DNA of 64,000 nt from Campylobacter majalis (GTDB taxonomy: Bacteria; Campylobacterota; Campylobacteria; Campylobacterales; Campylobacteraceae). Numbering within the stretch: position 1 is the first letter of the stretch; each line of letters opens with the position of its first letter. The notes beneath the pieces are model-generated. The model had not been told where the DNA came from. It saw only the letters and a list, made by a program, of their open reading frames with translations, and did no database searches. Shown piece by piece: positions 1-8,068 of this stretch. The translations under genes and the position numbers were made by a program. The DNA lies in contig NZ_CAJHOF010000001.1 of the NCBI RefSeq assembly GCF_905120465.1, positions 62,001 through 126,000 on the forward strand, written 5' to 3'.

Positions 1-213
1 TCAGTTAATGAAAATGGGCAAATAGTAGGGTATTATTCAGTCCGCAGAAAACCAAACCCAAAAGCCATGCAAACCATAAAACCACTATATGAAAAGTTAT
101 TAGCAGCCGAAAAAAGCGGCGGTATGGATGCATCAGAAAGAATTTTAAACGAAACATTAAAAGAGCAAAAGTTAAGCTATGATGAATTTGTAAATAGCTT
201 ACAAAGAGCATAA
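1..213 (+). CDS. PAS-domain energy-taxis sensor, C-terminal end only (Aer/CetB-like)
   Basis: Only the last 70 codons are inside the window; the frame is open from base 1 and stops with TAA at 211-213. The peptide contains GYYSVRRKPN followed by a helical tail ending SYDEFVNSLQRA, which I recognise as the end of the short PAS sensors that Campylobacterota use for aerotaxis and energy taxis. The usual N-terminal flavin-binding PAS core is outside the window. The next gene, a soluble chemoreceptor, starts 12 bases downstream behind an AGGAG ribosome site, so the two are probably one transcript and one bipartite receptor, as in the CetB/CetA arrangement of C. jejuni. The family call rests on the tail alone. 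Confidence 0.7.
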   Translation, partial: SVNENGQIVGYYSVRRKPNPKAMQTIKPLYEKLLAAEKSGGMDASERILNETLKEQKLSYDEFVNSLQRA

Positions 214-225
214 AGGAGATGAATT

Positions 226-1488
226 ATGTTTGGTAAAAAAAATAAAACAAATCATGATGAAATTTTAGATGTAATAACGGCTGCAAAAAACGGCATACTA
301 GAGCCACGTATAATAAATTTAAATCCAAATGATACATTAGGACAAATTGCACTTGGTATAAACGACTTATTAGATCAAATCGAAGCCTTGCAACGCGAAA
401 TGGCGACATCAGTAAGTATGGCTGAAAAAGGTGCGACACATAGAAATATATATTCTGAAGGTTTTAGAGGACTATTTAAAACAAATGCTATAAATATGAG
501 CGATGGCGTAAATGGTATAAAAGCCGGACAAAAAGGCAAGACAAGAGGTGTGCTATCTGAGCAATTTGGCGAACTAGGCAACGGAACAAGCGGCATGAAT
601 GATGTGCAAAATGATCTAAACATAAGCATAGACAACTTAACACAAATGGCAAAAATTGCCAATGAAACATCAAAAATCGCCGATGAAACACTAAATAACA
701 TGAATGAACTTAGCTCAAATATGAGCTCACTAGAAGGACTTATAAATAACTCAGCACACGCCATACACACACTCACAACTAGGACTGATGAAATTTCATC
801 AGTTGTTGGACTAATAAAAGACATAGCCGAACAAACAAATCTCTTAGCACTAAACGCAGCTATAGAAGCCGCACGTGCTGGAGAGCATGGACGTGGTTTT
901 GCCGTGGTTGCAGACGAAGTGCGAAAACTAGCTGAAAATACTCAACGAGCAACAAGCGAGATAAGCATAAGCATACAGACGCTGCAACAAGAGACAAAAG
1001 AGATAAGCCAAAACTCAGACGAAATTAATCGCATAGCACAAGCGGCAAATGTTAGCGTTGATGTATTTAGGCAAACCTTAATACAGTTTAACGATAATGC
1101 CAAAGCTACAGCCGAGACATCAAAATACGTCGAAAATAAAACCCTAAGCATTATCACTAAAATTTCGCAAATTTTAACTAAAACAAATATCTATTCAGAT
1201 GTCATAAATGAACGCGTTGAGCCTGAAAATATACAACAAATCATAAGCGAGATAAATTCTTGGCATGATGAAAAACAAATGACTAAATTTAAACACATGC
1301 CAAGCTATAAAACATTAAGACCGCTTGTTGATGAATTTACAGCTATTTTAAAAGAGATATCAAATAGTGCAAAAGATGGCTACAATAAAGAAAATATGAA
1401 TACAATAGTAAGCGAATTTGCTAGACTTGAAGCAGTAAGCTCTAAAATTTTCGAATCATATAATAATATGGTAGAAGACACAAAATAA
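226..1488 (+). CDS. Soluble methyl-accepting chemotaxis protein with degenerate CZB-like C-terminus
   Basis: A 420-residue cytoplasmic chemoreceptor that should signal to CheA/CheW. There is no signal peptide or membrane segment. Residues 1-150 are a HAMP/PAS-linker-like region. The highly conserved receptor hairpin tip ([20 protein letters not shown], then [16 protein letters not shown]) lies near residues 199-237. Residues about 310-400 look like a CZB zinc-binding domain of the TlpD type (KTNIYSDV, a Trp near 346, then [12 protein letters not shown]). The His, Cys, His, His ligands expected there read Gln, Ser, Leu and Phe. The start is ATG with AGGAG 7 bases upstream. The PAS gene immediately upstream suggests a two-protein redox or energy-taxis receptor. 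The ligand cannot be predicted. Confidence 0.88.
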   Translation: MFGKKNKTNHDEILDVITAAKNGILEPRIINLNPNDTLGQIALGINDLLDQIEALQREMATSVSMAEKGATHRNIYSEGFRGLFKTNAINMSDGVNGIKAGQKGKTRGVLSEQFGELGNGTSGMNDVQNDLNISIDNLTQMAKIANETSKIADETLNNMNELSSNMSSLEGLINNSAHAIHTLTTRTDEISSVVGLIKDIAEQTNLLALNAAIEAARAGEHGRGFAVVADEVRKLAENTQRATSEISISIQTLQQETKEISQNSDEINRIAQAANVSVDVFRQTLIQFNDNAKATAETSKYVENKTLSIITKISQILTKTNIYSDVINERVEPENIQQIISEINSWHDEKQMTKFKHMPSYKTLRPLVDEFTAILKEISNSAKDGYNKENMNTIVSEFARLEAVSSKIFESYNNMVEDTK

Positions 1489-1491
1489 AAC

Positions 1492-1516
1492 AAAGAGAGT
1501 GATTTCACTCTCTTTT
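1492..1516. terminator. Bidirectional rho-independent terminator
   Basis: An 11-bp perfect inverted repeat (AAAGAGAGTGA / TCACTCTCTTT) with a 2-4 base loop is followed by T residues on the plus strand and preceded by A residues, so it can work in both directions. It sits between the convergent chemoreceptor gene and the Sel1-like gene, and its right edge overlaps the stop codon of the latter. Confidence 0.8.
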
Positions 1517-2138
1517 ATCTATCTAAGATTTTATTATATTCTGATATCATTTTAGCAATCTTAGAATTTTTAGCACCATTTATAAATACGTCATTATCAT
1601 AAGCCAACTCAAAAATACCACTCATATCACTTACTCCAATCATATCAGTAGGCAATATCCCAGCTAGTATTAACATCTGAAAACATGCATCTTTATCATT
1701 TTTTCTAGCATTGCAATCGGTGTATTTTTTAGCATATTTTCTTATTATATTTACTATCGCATCGCCTTGTTGCATGTCTTTTACCTCGTTTGCCACGACA
1801 AGTGAATACTCATAATACTCTTTAAAAATTTCAGATTTTGCATGTCTTAATGCGTATTTTAAATATTCTAAGCCTTTTTTGGCATCTTTTTTTACACCAA
1901 ATCCAAGCACATACGAATGCCCCAAACTCTCACAAGCATCACTTAAACCAGCATGACAATATTTCTCATGTAGCTTTACATCACTCTCAAAGTCATGTGT
2001 ATTAAAAGCAGTGTCATCTTCGTTAAAATACTTGGCAAAAACTTTTTTATACTCATCACCAACTAATGGTTTGATGCTATTTATATCAAAACCAAAACAA
2101 ACTCCAACAATCATCAAAAACATTAAAATTTTCTTCAT
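1515..2138 (-). CDS. Secreted Sel1-like repeat protein
   Basis: A 207-residue protein with a signal peptide (MKKILMFLMIVGVCFGF). It has a Sel1/TPR-like helical repeat (CESLGHSYVLGFGVKKDAKKGLEYL) and paired cysteines (C..AGLSDAC, TDCNARKNDKDAC) typical of Campylobacterota Sel1-like cysteine-rich proteins of the periplasm. I placed the start at the second of two close ATGs (2138) because AAAGGA overlaps the first ATG and is correctly spaced for the second. The function is unknown; such proteins are usually protein-interaction scaffolds. It lies 16 bases downstream of yqeY and is probably the last gene of that transcript. Confidence 0.75.
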   Translation of the reverse strand: MKKILMFLMIVGVCFGFDINSIKPLVGDEYKKVFAKYFNEDDTAFNTHDFESDVKLHEKYCHAGLSDACESLGHSYVLGFGVKKDAKKGLEYLKYALRHAKSEIFKEYYEYSLVVANEVKDMQQGDAIVNIIRKYAKKYTDCNARKNDKDACFQMLILAGILPTDMIGVSDMSGIFELAYDNDVFINGAKNSKIAKMISEYNKILDR

Positions 2139-2153
2139 CTGCATCCTTTAAAT

Positions 2154-2597
2154 TTATGCTAATATCGCCTTAGCAATCTCGCTTATGCGTCTTGCATCAG
2201 CGCTTGCACCTATTTGCTCTTTTGCCGCCTTCATAAAGTTACCCAAGTCCTTTATACTACTTGCTCCAAGTTGCATTTTTATATCTTGTAATTTTAATTT
2301 TAACTCATCATCATTTAATTGTTTTGGCAAATATACAGCAATTAGCTCGGCCTCCATGCTCTCTTTTTGTGCCAAATCCTCTCTGCCACCTTGCAAATAT
2401 ATATCCTTTGCGTCATTTCGCTTTTTTATCTCTTTTTGAAGTATGCCAAGCACAATTTCATCACTTAACTCAACTCTTTGATCTATTTCAACTTGTTTTA
2501 AGACAGAATGAAGCGTCCTTAAACTATCACGCCTAAACTCATCTTTTTGCTTCATCGCTATTTTAATATCTTGCAATATCTGCTCTTTTATGCTCAT
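2154..2597 (-). CDS. yqeY: GatB/YqeY domain protein
   Basis: A 147-residue protein matching the stand-alone YqeY family, which is related to the tail domain of the GatB subunit of Asp/Glu-tRNA amidotransferase. Visible hallmarks are the N-terminal region MSIKEQILQDIKIAMKQKD, the DSLRTLHSVLKQVEID segment, ELIAVYLPKQL, and the C-terminal GASADARRISEIAKAIL. It starts at ATG 2597 behind AAGGAGA and overlaps the ppx stop codon (ATGA), so the two are translationally coupled. A role in tRNA-dependent amidation or tRNA binding is inferred from the family; the exact role of stand-alone YqeY is not established. Confidence 0.88.
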   Translation of the reverse strand: MSIKEQILQDIKIAMKQKDEFRRDSLRTLHSVLKQVEIDQRVELSDEIVLGILQKEIKKRNDAKDIYLQGGREDLAQKESMEAELIAVYLPKQLNDDELKLKLQDIKMQLGASSIKDLGNFMKAAKEQIGASADARRISEIAKAILA

Positions 2598-3514
2598 TTT
2601 TTCTCCTTATGATTTAAAATTTTATTAAACTCATTCTTAAAATATGCCACCGCTATACCTTCCCTTAAACCATCATCTATTGCGATTAATTTAGCTTTAT
2701 TATCATGCAACAAGCCATATAATAGCGTTATTCCAGCAATTATTAAGCTTTGTCTATTTTCTCCAACTAATACTTTTGCCTTATCTTGTGGCATGTCTAT
2801 TAGCATCTGCCTTTGATTATAAAACTCATCTACATTTAACTCTGTGCCATTTATTAAATTTGCATCATATTTAGCGTAATTTAAACCAAGTTTTAAAGCT
2901 GCCATAGTCGTGGCAACCCCAGCAGTAAGCACAATAATATCACCATGCAAACTATCAAGAAATTGCTTAGCGTCTTTAACTACAAATTTAACATTATCAT
3001 CAAGCAACTTAGGCGTCTTAAAAGCTTCATAAAAACTAATGATACCAAAATTAAAGCTTTGAAATTTTTGCGAACTGCTTATCTCACTACTTGCACCACC
3101 CAAATCAATAAACACAGGATTATTACAAACTATATTTAAGCGATTTAATGCATTATTTACGCCCATATTTATAAACAATGCCTCGCTTTCTCCACTTATT
3201 AGACGAAATTTAATACCAAATCTATCCAAAATCTCAGCAAAAATTTCATCTGTATTTTTCGCAATCCTAAATGCAGCCGTAGCTACAGCAATGTGTCTGA
3301 AATTTTCAAAATCAAACTCGCGTTTAATTATATTTAAAGCACTATATATACGCTCACAAGCCTCGCTGCTTATAACACCACTTTGACTTAGTCCTCTTGC
3401 CGAACCAACTATCGCCTCGTAGCTTTTTTGCACACTAAATATGCCATTTTGATTGATTACATACGCCACTCTTAGTGTATTTGAACCAAGATCAATTGCT
3501 ATTATTTTATCCAT
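2594..3514 (-). CDS. Ppx/GppA family exopolyphosphatase / pppGpp phosphohydrolase
   Basis: A 306-residue sugar-kinase/actin-fold phosphatase that hydrolyses polyphosphate or pppGpp. The N-terminal phosphate motif IDLGSNTLR (residues 7-15) and the second glycine-rich motif DLGGASSEI (around 136-144) are intact. It is shorter than E. coli Ppx/GppA because it lacks the C-terminal HD-like domain, as in many Campylobacterota. I start at the internal ATG 3514 (MDKIIAIDLG) rather than the longer frame to 3547, since family members begin just before this motif. It heads the transcript with yqeY and the Sel1-like gene and lies divergent to the phosphate transporter, which fits a phosphate-related locus. 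Confidence 0.85.
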   Translation of the reverse strand: MDKIIAIDLGSNTLRVAYVINQNGIFSVQKSYEAIVGSARGLSQSGVISSEACERIYSALNIIKREFDFENFRHIAVATAAFRIAKNTDEIFAEILDRFGIKFRLISGESEALFINMGVNNALNRLNIVCNNPVFIDLGGASSEISSSQKFQSFNFGIISFYEAFKTPKLLDDNVKFVVKDAKQFLDSLHGDIIVLTAGVATTMAALKLGLNYAKYDANLINGTELNVDEFYNQRQMLIDMPQDKAKVLVGENRQSLIIAGITLLYGLLHDNKAKLIAIDDGLREGIAVAYFKNEFNKILNHKEKK

Positions 3515-3555
3515 TAAGCCTACTTTGTTTTTGTAAAATTTTATCAAATTTTAGA

Positions 3556-3561
3556 TATAAT
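3556..3561 (+). promoter_or_regulatory. -10 box for the phosphate transporter gene
   Basis: TATAAT preceded by GA (extended form) lies 26 bases before the TTG start in the short gap between divergent ppx and the transporter. Campylobacter sigma-70 promoters depend mainly on this element plus upstream T-rich periodicity. Confidence 0.55.
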
Positions 3562-3587
3562 TACTATTATTTTAAAAAGGAATTTTC

Positions 3588-5126
3588 TTGAATCGCGACA
3601 ATATTTTTGCTGGTTTGGCTTTTATAATCACTCTTGTTTATTTTTTAAACTGGGGGATTTCTGCCATACCTAGTAACTACTATCCAATATTTTTTATAGT
3701 TTCAGTATTTGGGATATTTATGGCATTTAACATCGGTGGAAACGATGTCGCAAATAGTTTTGGCACAAGCGTTGGAGCAAAAACTCTCACAATAAAACAA
3801 GCATTAATAATAGCTGCCGTATTTGAATTAAGTGGAGCTGTTTTTGCAGGAGGAGAGGTTACAAATACTATAAAAAACGGCATTATTAGCTTTAAAGGGC
3901 ATGATGTAGATCCTATGAAATTTGTAGCCATTATGCTATCAGCACTTCTTAGCTCTGGGCTATGGCTGTTTTTTGCATCAAAAAAAGGACTACCAGTATC
4001 TACCACACACTCAATTGTAGGCGGTATAGTGGGAGCTGGTATCATAATGGGCTATACAAGCTATGGGGCAAACGAAGCCATAAAGATGATAAGCTGGAAT
4101 GAAATAGGCAAAATAGCCATAAGCTGGGTGATCTCGCCACTAATGGGTGGGGTGCTATCGTTTTTGATATTTGGTTACATTAAACGCAATATCATAACGC
4201 CAACAAGACAGTTAAAAATCTCACTAAAAACTTTAAAGAGCGAGAGAAAACGCTATAAGCGTGATTTTATATTATCACTAACAGCCCTTCCTGAAAAGGA
4301 GCAGATAGAAACTCTATCTAGAATAGCCATGATAGATGAAGATAACATACAAAACCCAGAATATAGCGAATACCGCACTAAAATTAAACAAATGAAAGAT
4401 AATGAAAAGCAAATCGATAGCTTTGCTGCGATGAAAAAACATATCCCACTTGTGGCTGGATTTGCCGCAATGATAATATCATCCATGATGCTATTTAAGG
4501 GCTTAAAGCATCTAAATTTAAACTTTGGCATACTTGGCACAGTTTGGATCATGTTTGTGATAGGGCTTATGGCGTATTTGGCTAGTTTTGCCATCATAAA
4601 CGTTATGAGTAAGAATGATAGTGAAAAAAGCATAAACCGTATATTTTCGTGGTTTCAAATTTTTACCGCTAGTTCGTTTGCATTTTCGCATGGTGCAAAC
4701 GATATAGCAAATGCAATAGGTCCGTTTGTCGCTGTGCTAGACGTAATAAAAACGGGTGTCATAAATGACTCAGCTGCAATACCAAACGTCGCAATGATTA
4801 CATTTGGCATATCGCTTGTTGTTGGGCTTTGGTTTTTAGGCAAAGAGGTAATTACAACAATTGGCACTAAACTAGCAGAAATTATCCCTACAACTGGCTT
4901 TAGTGCAGAACTAGCAGCGAGTATTGTGATACTTCTAGCCACAAAACTTGGCATACCAGTTAGCTCAACACACATACTAATAGGTGCGGTTTTAGGCATA
5001 GGCGTGATAAATAAAAATGCAAATTGGAAAATGGTAAAACCGATACTTCTAGCATGGGTTATCACACTACCAACGGCGGCAATTCTTGCTAGTGTATTTT
5101 ATATTATAATTGCTAGATTTATATAA
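3588..5126 (+). CDS. pit: Inorganic phosphate transporter, Pit/PHO4 family
   Basis: A 512-residue integral membrane protein that would import phosphate, probably as a metal-phosphate/proton symport. The two duplicated family signatures are present: GGNDVANSFGTSVGAKTL (around residue 49) and GANDIANAIGPFVAVL (around 368). Their partners STTHSIVGGIVGAG (around 138) and SSTHILIGAVLGIG (around 460) are also present. The halves are joined by a long hydrophilic loop of charged residues (about 200-285), as in the larger members of the family. The start is TTG at 3588 with AAAAAGGA upstream. The gene lies divergent from ppx, consistent with shared phosphate metabolism. Confidence 0.92.
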   Translation: MNRDNIFAGLAFIITLVYFLNWGISAIPSNYYPIFFIVSVFGIFMAFNIGGNDVANSFGTSVGAKTLTIKQALIIAAVFELSGAVFAGGEVTNTIKNGIISFKGHDVDPMKFVAIMLSALLSSGLWLFFASKKGLPVSTTHSIVGGIVGAGIIMGYTSYGANEAIKMISWNEIGKIAISWVISPLMGGVLSFLIFGYIKRNIITPTRQLKISLKTLKSERKRYKRDFILSLTALPEKEQIETLSRIAMIDEDNIQNPEYSEYRTKIKQMKDNEKQIDSFAAMKKHIPLVAGFAAMIISSMMLFKGLKHLNLNFGILGTVWIMFVIGLMAYLASFAIINVMSKNDSEKSINRIFSWFQIFTASSFAFSHGANDIANAIGPFVAVLDVIKTGVINDSAAIPNVAMITFGISLVVGLWFLGKEVITTIGTKLAEIIPTTGFSAELAASIVILLATKLGIPVSSTHILIGAVLGIGVINKNANWKMVKPILLAWVITLPTAAILASVFYIIIARFI

Positions 5127-5661
5127 AATTACAAAATACAATTTAAGTTTTGGATTTATAAAACATCAAAAACAAGTGTGTTTGTCACTTTAAATTTTGC
5201 GTTTAATAAATTTAAAACAATTTTATACTTTTTATGTTGATAAGAACCAACAAAATCGCTAAATTTAAAGCTGGTTTATTAATGCAACCTACAAGAAATA
5301 GCCATAAAACAAAATTAAAAATAAATTTAGGCACAAAATCCAAACTATTACAAAAGCAAAGTGTAAATTACTAAAATTAATATTAGCAAGAAAAATTACA
5401 ATAAAAAATAAGATTTAGTTTTATAAAGCAAAATTTTAGCCAACACGATAGCAACACAATGTTTATTAAACTGATTAAATTTAAAATCAACCTTAATCTA
5501 AAATATAAATTTAGACGATAAAAGTAAGGATATATTTATTTTATCTATATTTAAAAAAGAAAAAGGAGTAGGCATAACACTAAAAATTAAGAATAAATTT
5601 CATATAAAGCTTTGTTAGGATTAGCAACAGCTTTGTAAAAATAGTTAAAATTAAATTTTAC
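5127..5661. other. 535-base AT-rich gap with no recognisable gene
   Basis: Every frame is broken by stops, and there is no tRNA or clear hairpin. Near 5560 an AAAAAGGAG sequence is followed by codons resembling the start of a signal peptide (ALLGLATAL, about 5608-5634, ending in TAA). This could be the remnant of a lost periplasmic-protein gene, but it is too short to claim. Confidence 0.5.
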
Positions 5662-6681
5662 TTAGGCTATGCAATTAAGGTTTTGTGAAATTTCAAGTAG
5701 TTTTGATTTTGCATATTCAATATCATCAGAGCAGATACTACAATCAATCCTGGCTGGTTTTTTATAGACTTTATCGTAATATTGTGTTAGTAAAATTTCC
5801 GCCACTTTTGCATTATCACCACTACTATAAGCCGAAATCGCATCATCTTTAGCATCCTTTGAAATAAATGCCCTTATCTTTGTCATGCACTCATCAAAAA
5901 ACGCCCTATCAACACCACAATAATCATCAAGTATGCAATCAATCCTATTTTTAATATCGGCAAAAATTTCGACATTTATGCTATCTTCTCGCATGGCTTT
6001 ATAAATACTCTCAGGCAAAGTTATCTCGCCTATGCGCCTACTTTCGCCCTCTATAAAACACACCTTAACCCCACGAAGCTCTCTAAGGCGTTCAAAAAGA
6101 GCATCTTCAAACGCTTTTTGACTAGGCTGCTTTCCAGACACAGAGCCAAAAACAGAGCCTAGATGATTTGCCATTTTTTCTAAATTTATACTAGGGCTTA
6201 GTTCGTTTATTAGTTTTGTTTTGCGAGTACCTGTATTGCCAAATAAAGTAATAAAACGCATATTTATAGGTCTATTAAGCTCACTTAAGACATGATTTCT
6301 ATAAGCCTTATATCCCCCAACAAGCCTTACAACTCTATAGCCTATCATACCCAGCACATGAGCGATAGATGCCGATCTCATACCGCCTTTAGCACAATAC
6401 ACACCAACCTTTGCACCAACTCTAAATTTAGACGAAATTTCAAGCAAATGCTTGTCTAAATTTAGACATATATACCTTGCACCAAGCACTTTTGCCGATG
6501 CCCTATTTGTTTTATATATCGTGCCTACTTCTTTATGCTGTGCGTCATCTAAGGCAAAATAATTTTTAGAGCCAACTATACAAGAATACTCATACTCGCA
6601 TGGGCTTCTAGCGTCTATTAATAATTCAAAGCTATCTCGCTCATCAAGCCACTGATCTATATCAAGATCAATTACGCTCAA
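5662..6681 (-). CDS. mnmH: tRNA 2-selenouridine(34) synthase MnmH/SelU, with unusual P-loop
   Basis: A 339-residue enzyme that exchanges sulfur for selenium (via geranylation) at the wobble 2-thiouridine of tRNAs for Lys, Glu and Gln. An N-terminal rhodanese domain carries the catalytic Cys96 in YCAKGGMRS, and a C-terminal P-loop domain follows. The P-loop reads GNTGTRKT (148-155); the Gly normally just before the Lys is Arg153, a one-base change from GGC to CGC. The start is TTG 6681 inside the end of the HIT gene, with GGAG upstream, so the two are coupled. No selD is in the window, so selenophosphate supply is unknown. Activity may be impaired by the P-loop change. Confidence 0.87.
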   Translation of the reverse strand: MSVIDLDIDQWLDERDSFELLIDARSPCEYEYSCIVGSKNYFALDDAQHKEVGTIYKTNRASAKVLGARYICLNLDKHLLEISSKFRVGAKVGVYCAKGGMRSASIAHVLGMIGYRVVRLVGGYKAYRNHVLSELNRPINMRFITLFGNTGTRKTKLINELSPSINLEKMANHLGSVFGSVSGKQPSQKAFEDALFERLRELRGVKVCFIEGESRRIGEITLPESIYKAMREDSINVEIFADIKNRIDCILDDYCGVDRAFFDECMTKIRAFISKDAKDDAISAYSSGDNAKVAEILLTQYYDKVYKKPARIDCSICSDDIEYAKSKLLEISQNLNCIA

Positions 6682-7174
6682 ATTTATACTCCGTTATAGT
6701 TTTAAACGCCTCTTTTAGCTTGGTAAATAACGGATGAAAAGGCACGCCATTTACTCTAACATCGGCTATGGTTGTGATAAAATTTGTATCTCGCTCCCAA
6801 CGTGGCACTAGATGATAATGCACATGCTCAGCTATCCCAGCACCAGCTGCCTTGCCTAAATTCATGCCGATATTTACACCACCTGCATTAAGCTCATCTT
6901 TTAAAATTTTAACTCCATTTTTTACATAATAACTCATCTCGAACCATATCTCATCATCTAATTTTTCAATATTATCCGTATGAAAATAAGGTATAACCAT
7001 AAAATGCCCTGGTGAATATGGAAAACGATTCATCACGCCAAAACAATGCTTTGCACGAAATATAACACCTGTTTTATCGTCTTGAGTAGCGTCTTTTCCT
7101 ATCTCGCAAAAAACACAATCTACTAATTTTGAATTAAAATACTCAGCACGCCAAGGGGCACATAAATGCTGCAT
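6668..7174 (-). CDS. HIT-family nucleotide hydrolase/phosphorylase
   Basis: A 168-residue histidine-triad protein. The triad HVHYHLVPRW is present (HxHxH followed by Pro), with the N-terminal CVFCEI metal-type cysteine pair and the family opening MQHLCAPWRAEYF that places it with the Ap4A phosphorylase/HIT branch. It should cleave dinucleoside polyphosphates or nucleotidyl amidates in the cytoplasm. The start is ATG 7174. The last 14 bases overlap mnmH, so the pair is an operon. The substrate is not predictable from sequence. Confidence 0.88.
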   Translation of the reverse strand: MQHLCAPWRAEYFNSKLVDCVFCEIGKDATQDDKTGVIFRAKHCFGVMNRFPYSPGHFMVIPYFHTDNIEKLDDEIWFEMSYYVKNGVKILKDELNAGGVNIGMNLGKAAGAGIAEHVHYHLVPRWERDTNFITTIADVRVNGVPFHPLFTKLKEAFKTITEYKFERN

Positions 7175-7197
7175 TTACCATCCTTTTTTATGCTTTT

Positions 7198-7216
7198 ATC
7201 GCCATTAATAGGCGAT
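7198..7216. terminator. Short intergenic hairpin, possible terminator
   Basis: ATCGCC / GGCGAT with a 7-base loop lies between trpC and the HIT gene. A T-rich stretch follows only on the plus strand, where no gene ends, so its role as a terminator of the minus-strand trpC transcript is doubtful. Confidence 0.3.
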
Positions 7217-7282
7217 TTGTATTTTAAAATTTTAACATTTTTATATTTTATTAAAATTTCATAGATTAATTAATTTAAAATT

Positions 7283-8068
7283 TTAACCATTTTTTAGTTT
7301 GCTTAAAGCACCAGCTACGTCATCTTGCCGCATAAAATGCTCACCCACCAAAAATGCATCTACGCCATAACCCCTGAGATTTACAAGCTGTTCATGCGTA
7401 TAAATTCCACTCTCGGCAACTTTAACACACTCATTTGGCAACATAGGTATTAATTTTTCGCAAAGCTTCATATCCATATCAAATGTGCTTAAATTTCTAT
7501 GATTTATGCCGATAATTTTGGCATTTGCATATACTGCTTTTTGTATATCGTCTTCGTCGTGTGCTTCTACAAGCACCCTAAGTCCAATCGATATGGCTTT
7601 GTCATATAATCTTTTTAGCTCCATTTTACTCAGTGCTTTTGCGATAAGCAAGATAAAATCAGCACCATTTGCCAACGCTTGAGTGATTTGATAATCATCT
7701 ATTATAAAATCCTTTCTAAGCAATGGAGCTTTAACACTAGCTCTAATTTCACGCAAATAACTTAAATCGCCCAAGAAAAAATGTGGTTCAGTTAGCACCG
7801 ACATAGCATTTGCACCGCCTTTTTCATACTCCTTTGCTATCAAAACAGGCATAAAATTTTCACGTATCAAACCCTTGCTTGGACTTGCCTTTTTTACTTC
7901 GGCAATTATACGAAAAGGCTCATCATCGGTGCTTTTTAACGCACCTATTACATCTTTTGGTTTATATGCGTTTTTTTCACATATTTTTTCTAACTCAGCA
8001 TGAGTTAGCCTAGCTTTTTCTTGCTCTAAATCCACTTTTGTTTTGTCTATTATTTTATCTAGTATCAC
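7283..8068 (-). CDS. trpC: Indole-3-glycerol-phosphate synthase
   Basis: A 261-residue TIM-barrel enzyme that closes the indole ring of CdRP in tryptophan synthesis. The catalytic-lysine motif AEVKKASPSKG (around residue 58), LLRKDFIIDDYQI, GINHRNL and the phosphate-binding ESGIYTHEQL...GYGVDAFLVGEHFM are intact. The start is GTG at 8068, overlapping the end of the upstream TPR gene by 14 bases. It is separated from the other trp genes and sits at the end of a mixed operon, so regulation by a trp attenuator is not expected and none is visible. Confidence 0.95.
   Translation of the reverse strand: MILDKIIDKTKVDLEQEKARLTHAELEKICEKNAYKPKDVIGALKSTDDEPFRIIAEVKKASPSKGLIRENFMPVLIAKEYEKGGANAMSVLTEPHFFLGDLSYLREIRASVKAPLLRKDFIIDDYQITQALANGADFILLIAKALSKMELKRLYDKAISIGLRVLVEAHDEDDIQKAVYANAKIIGINHRNLSTFDMDMKLCEKLIPMLPNECVKVAESGIYTHEQLVNLRGYGVDAFLVGEHFMRQDDVAGALSKLKNG

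Noticed and set aside
375-824. 149-residue open frame on the minus strand across the chemoreceptor gene
   Set aside because: It is antisense to the conserved MCP signalling domain, has no ribosome site, and reads as hydrophobic shadow sequence.
5560-5640. Possible signal-peptide gene start in the gap before mnmH
   Set aside because: The frame closes after about 10 codons and no continuation is recognisable in other frames.
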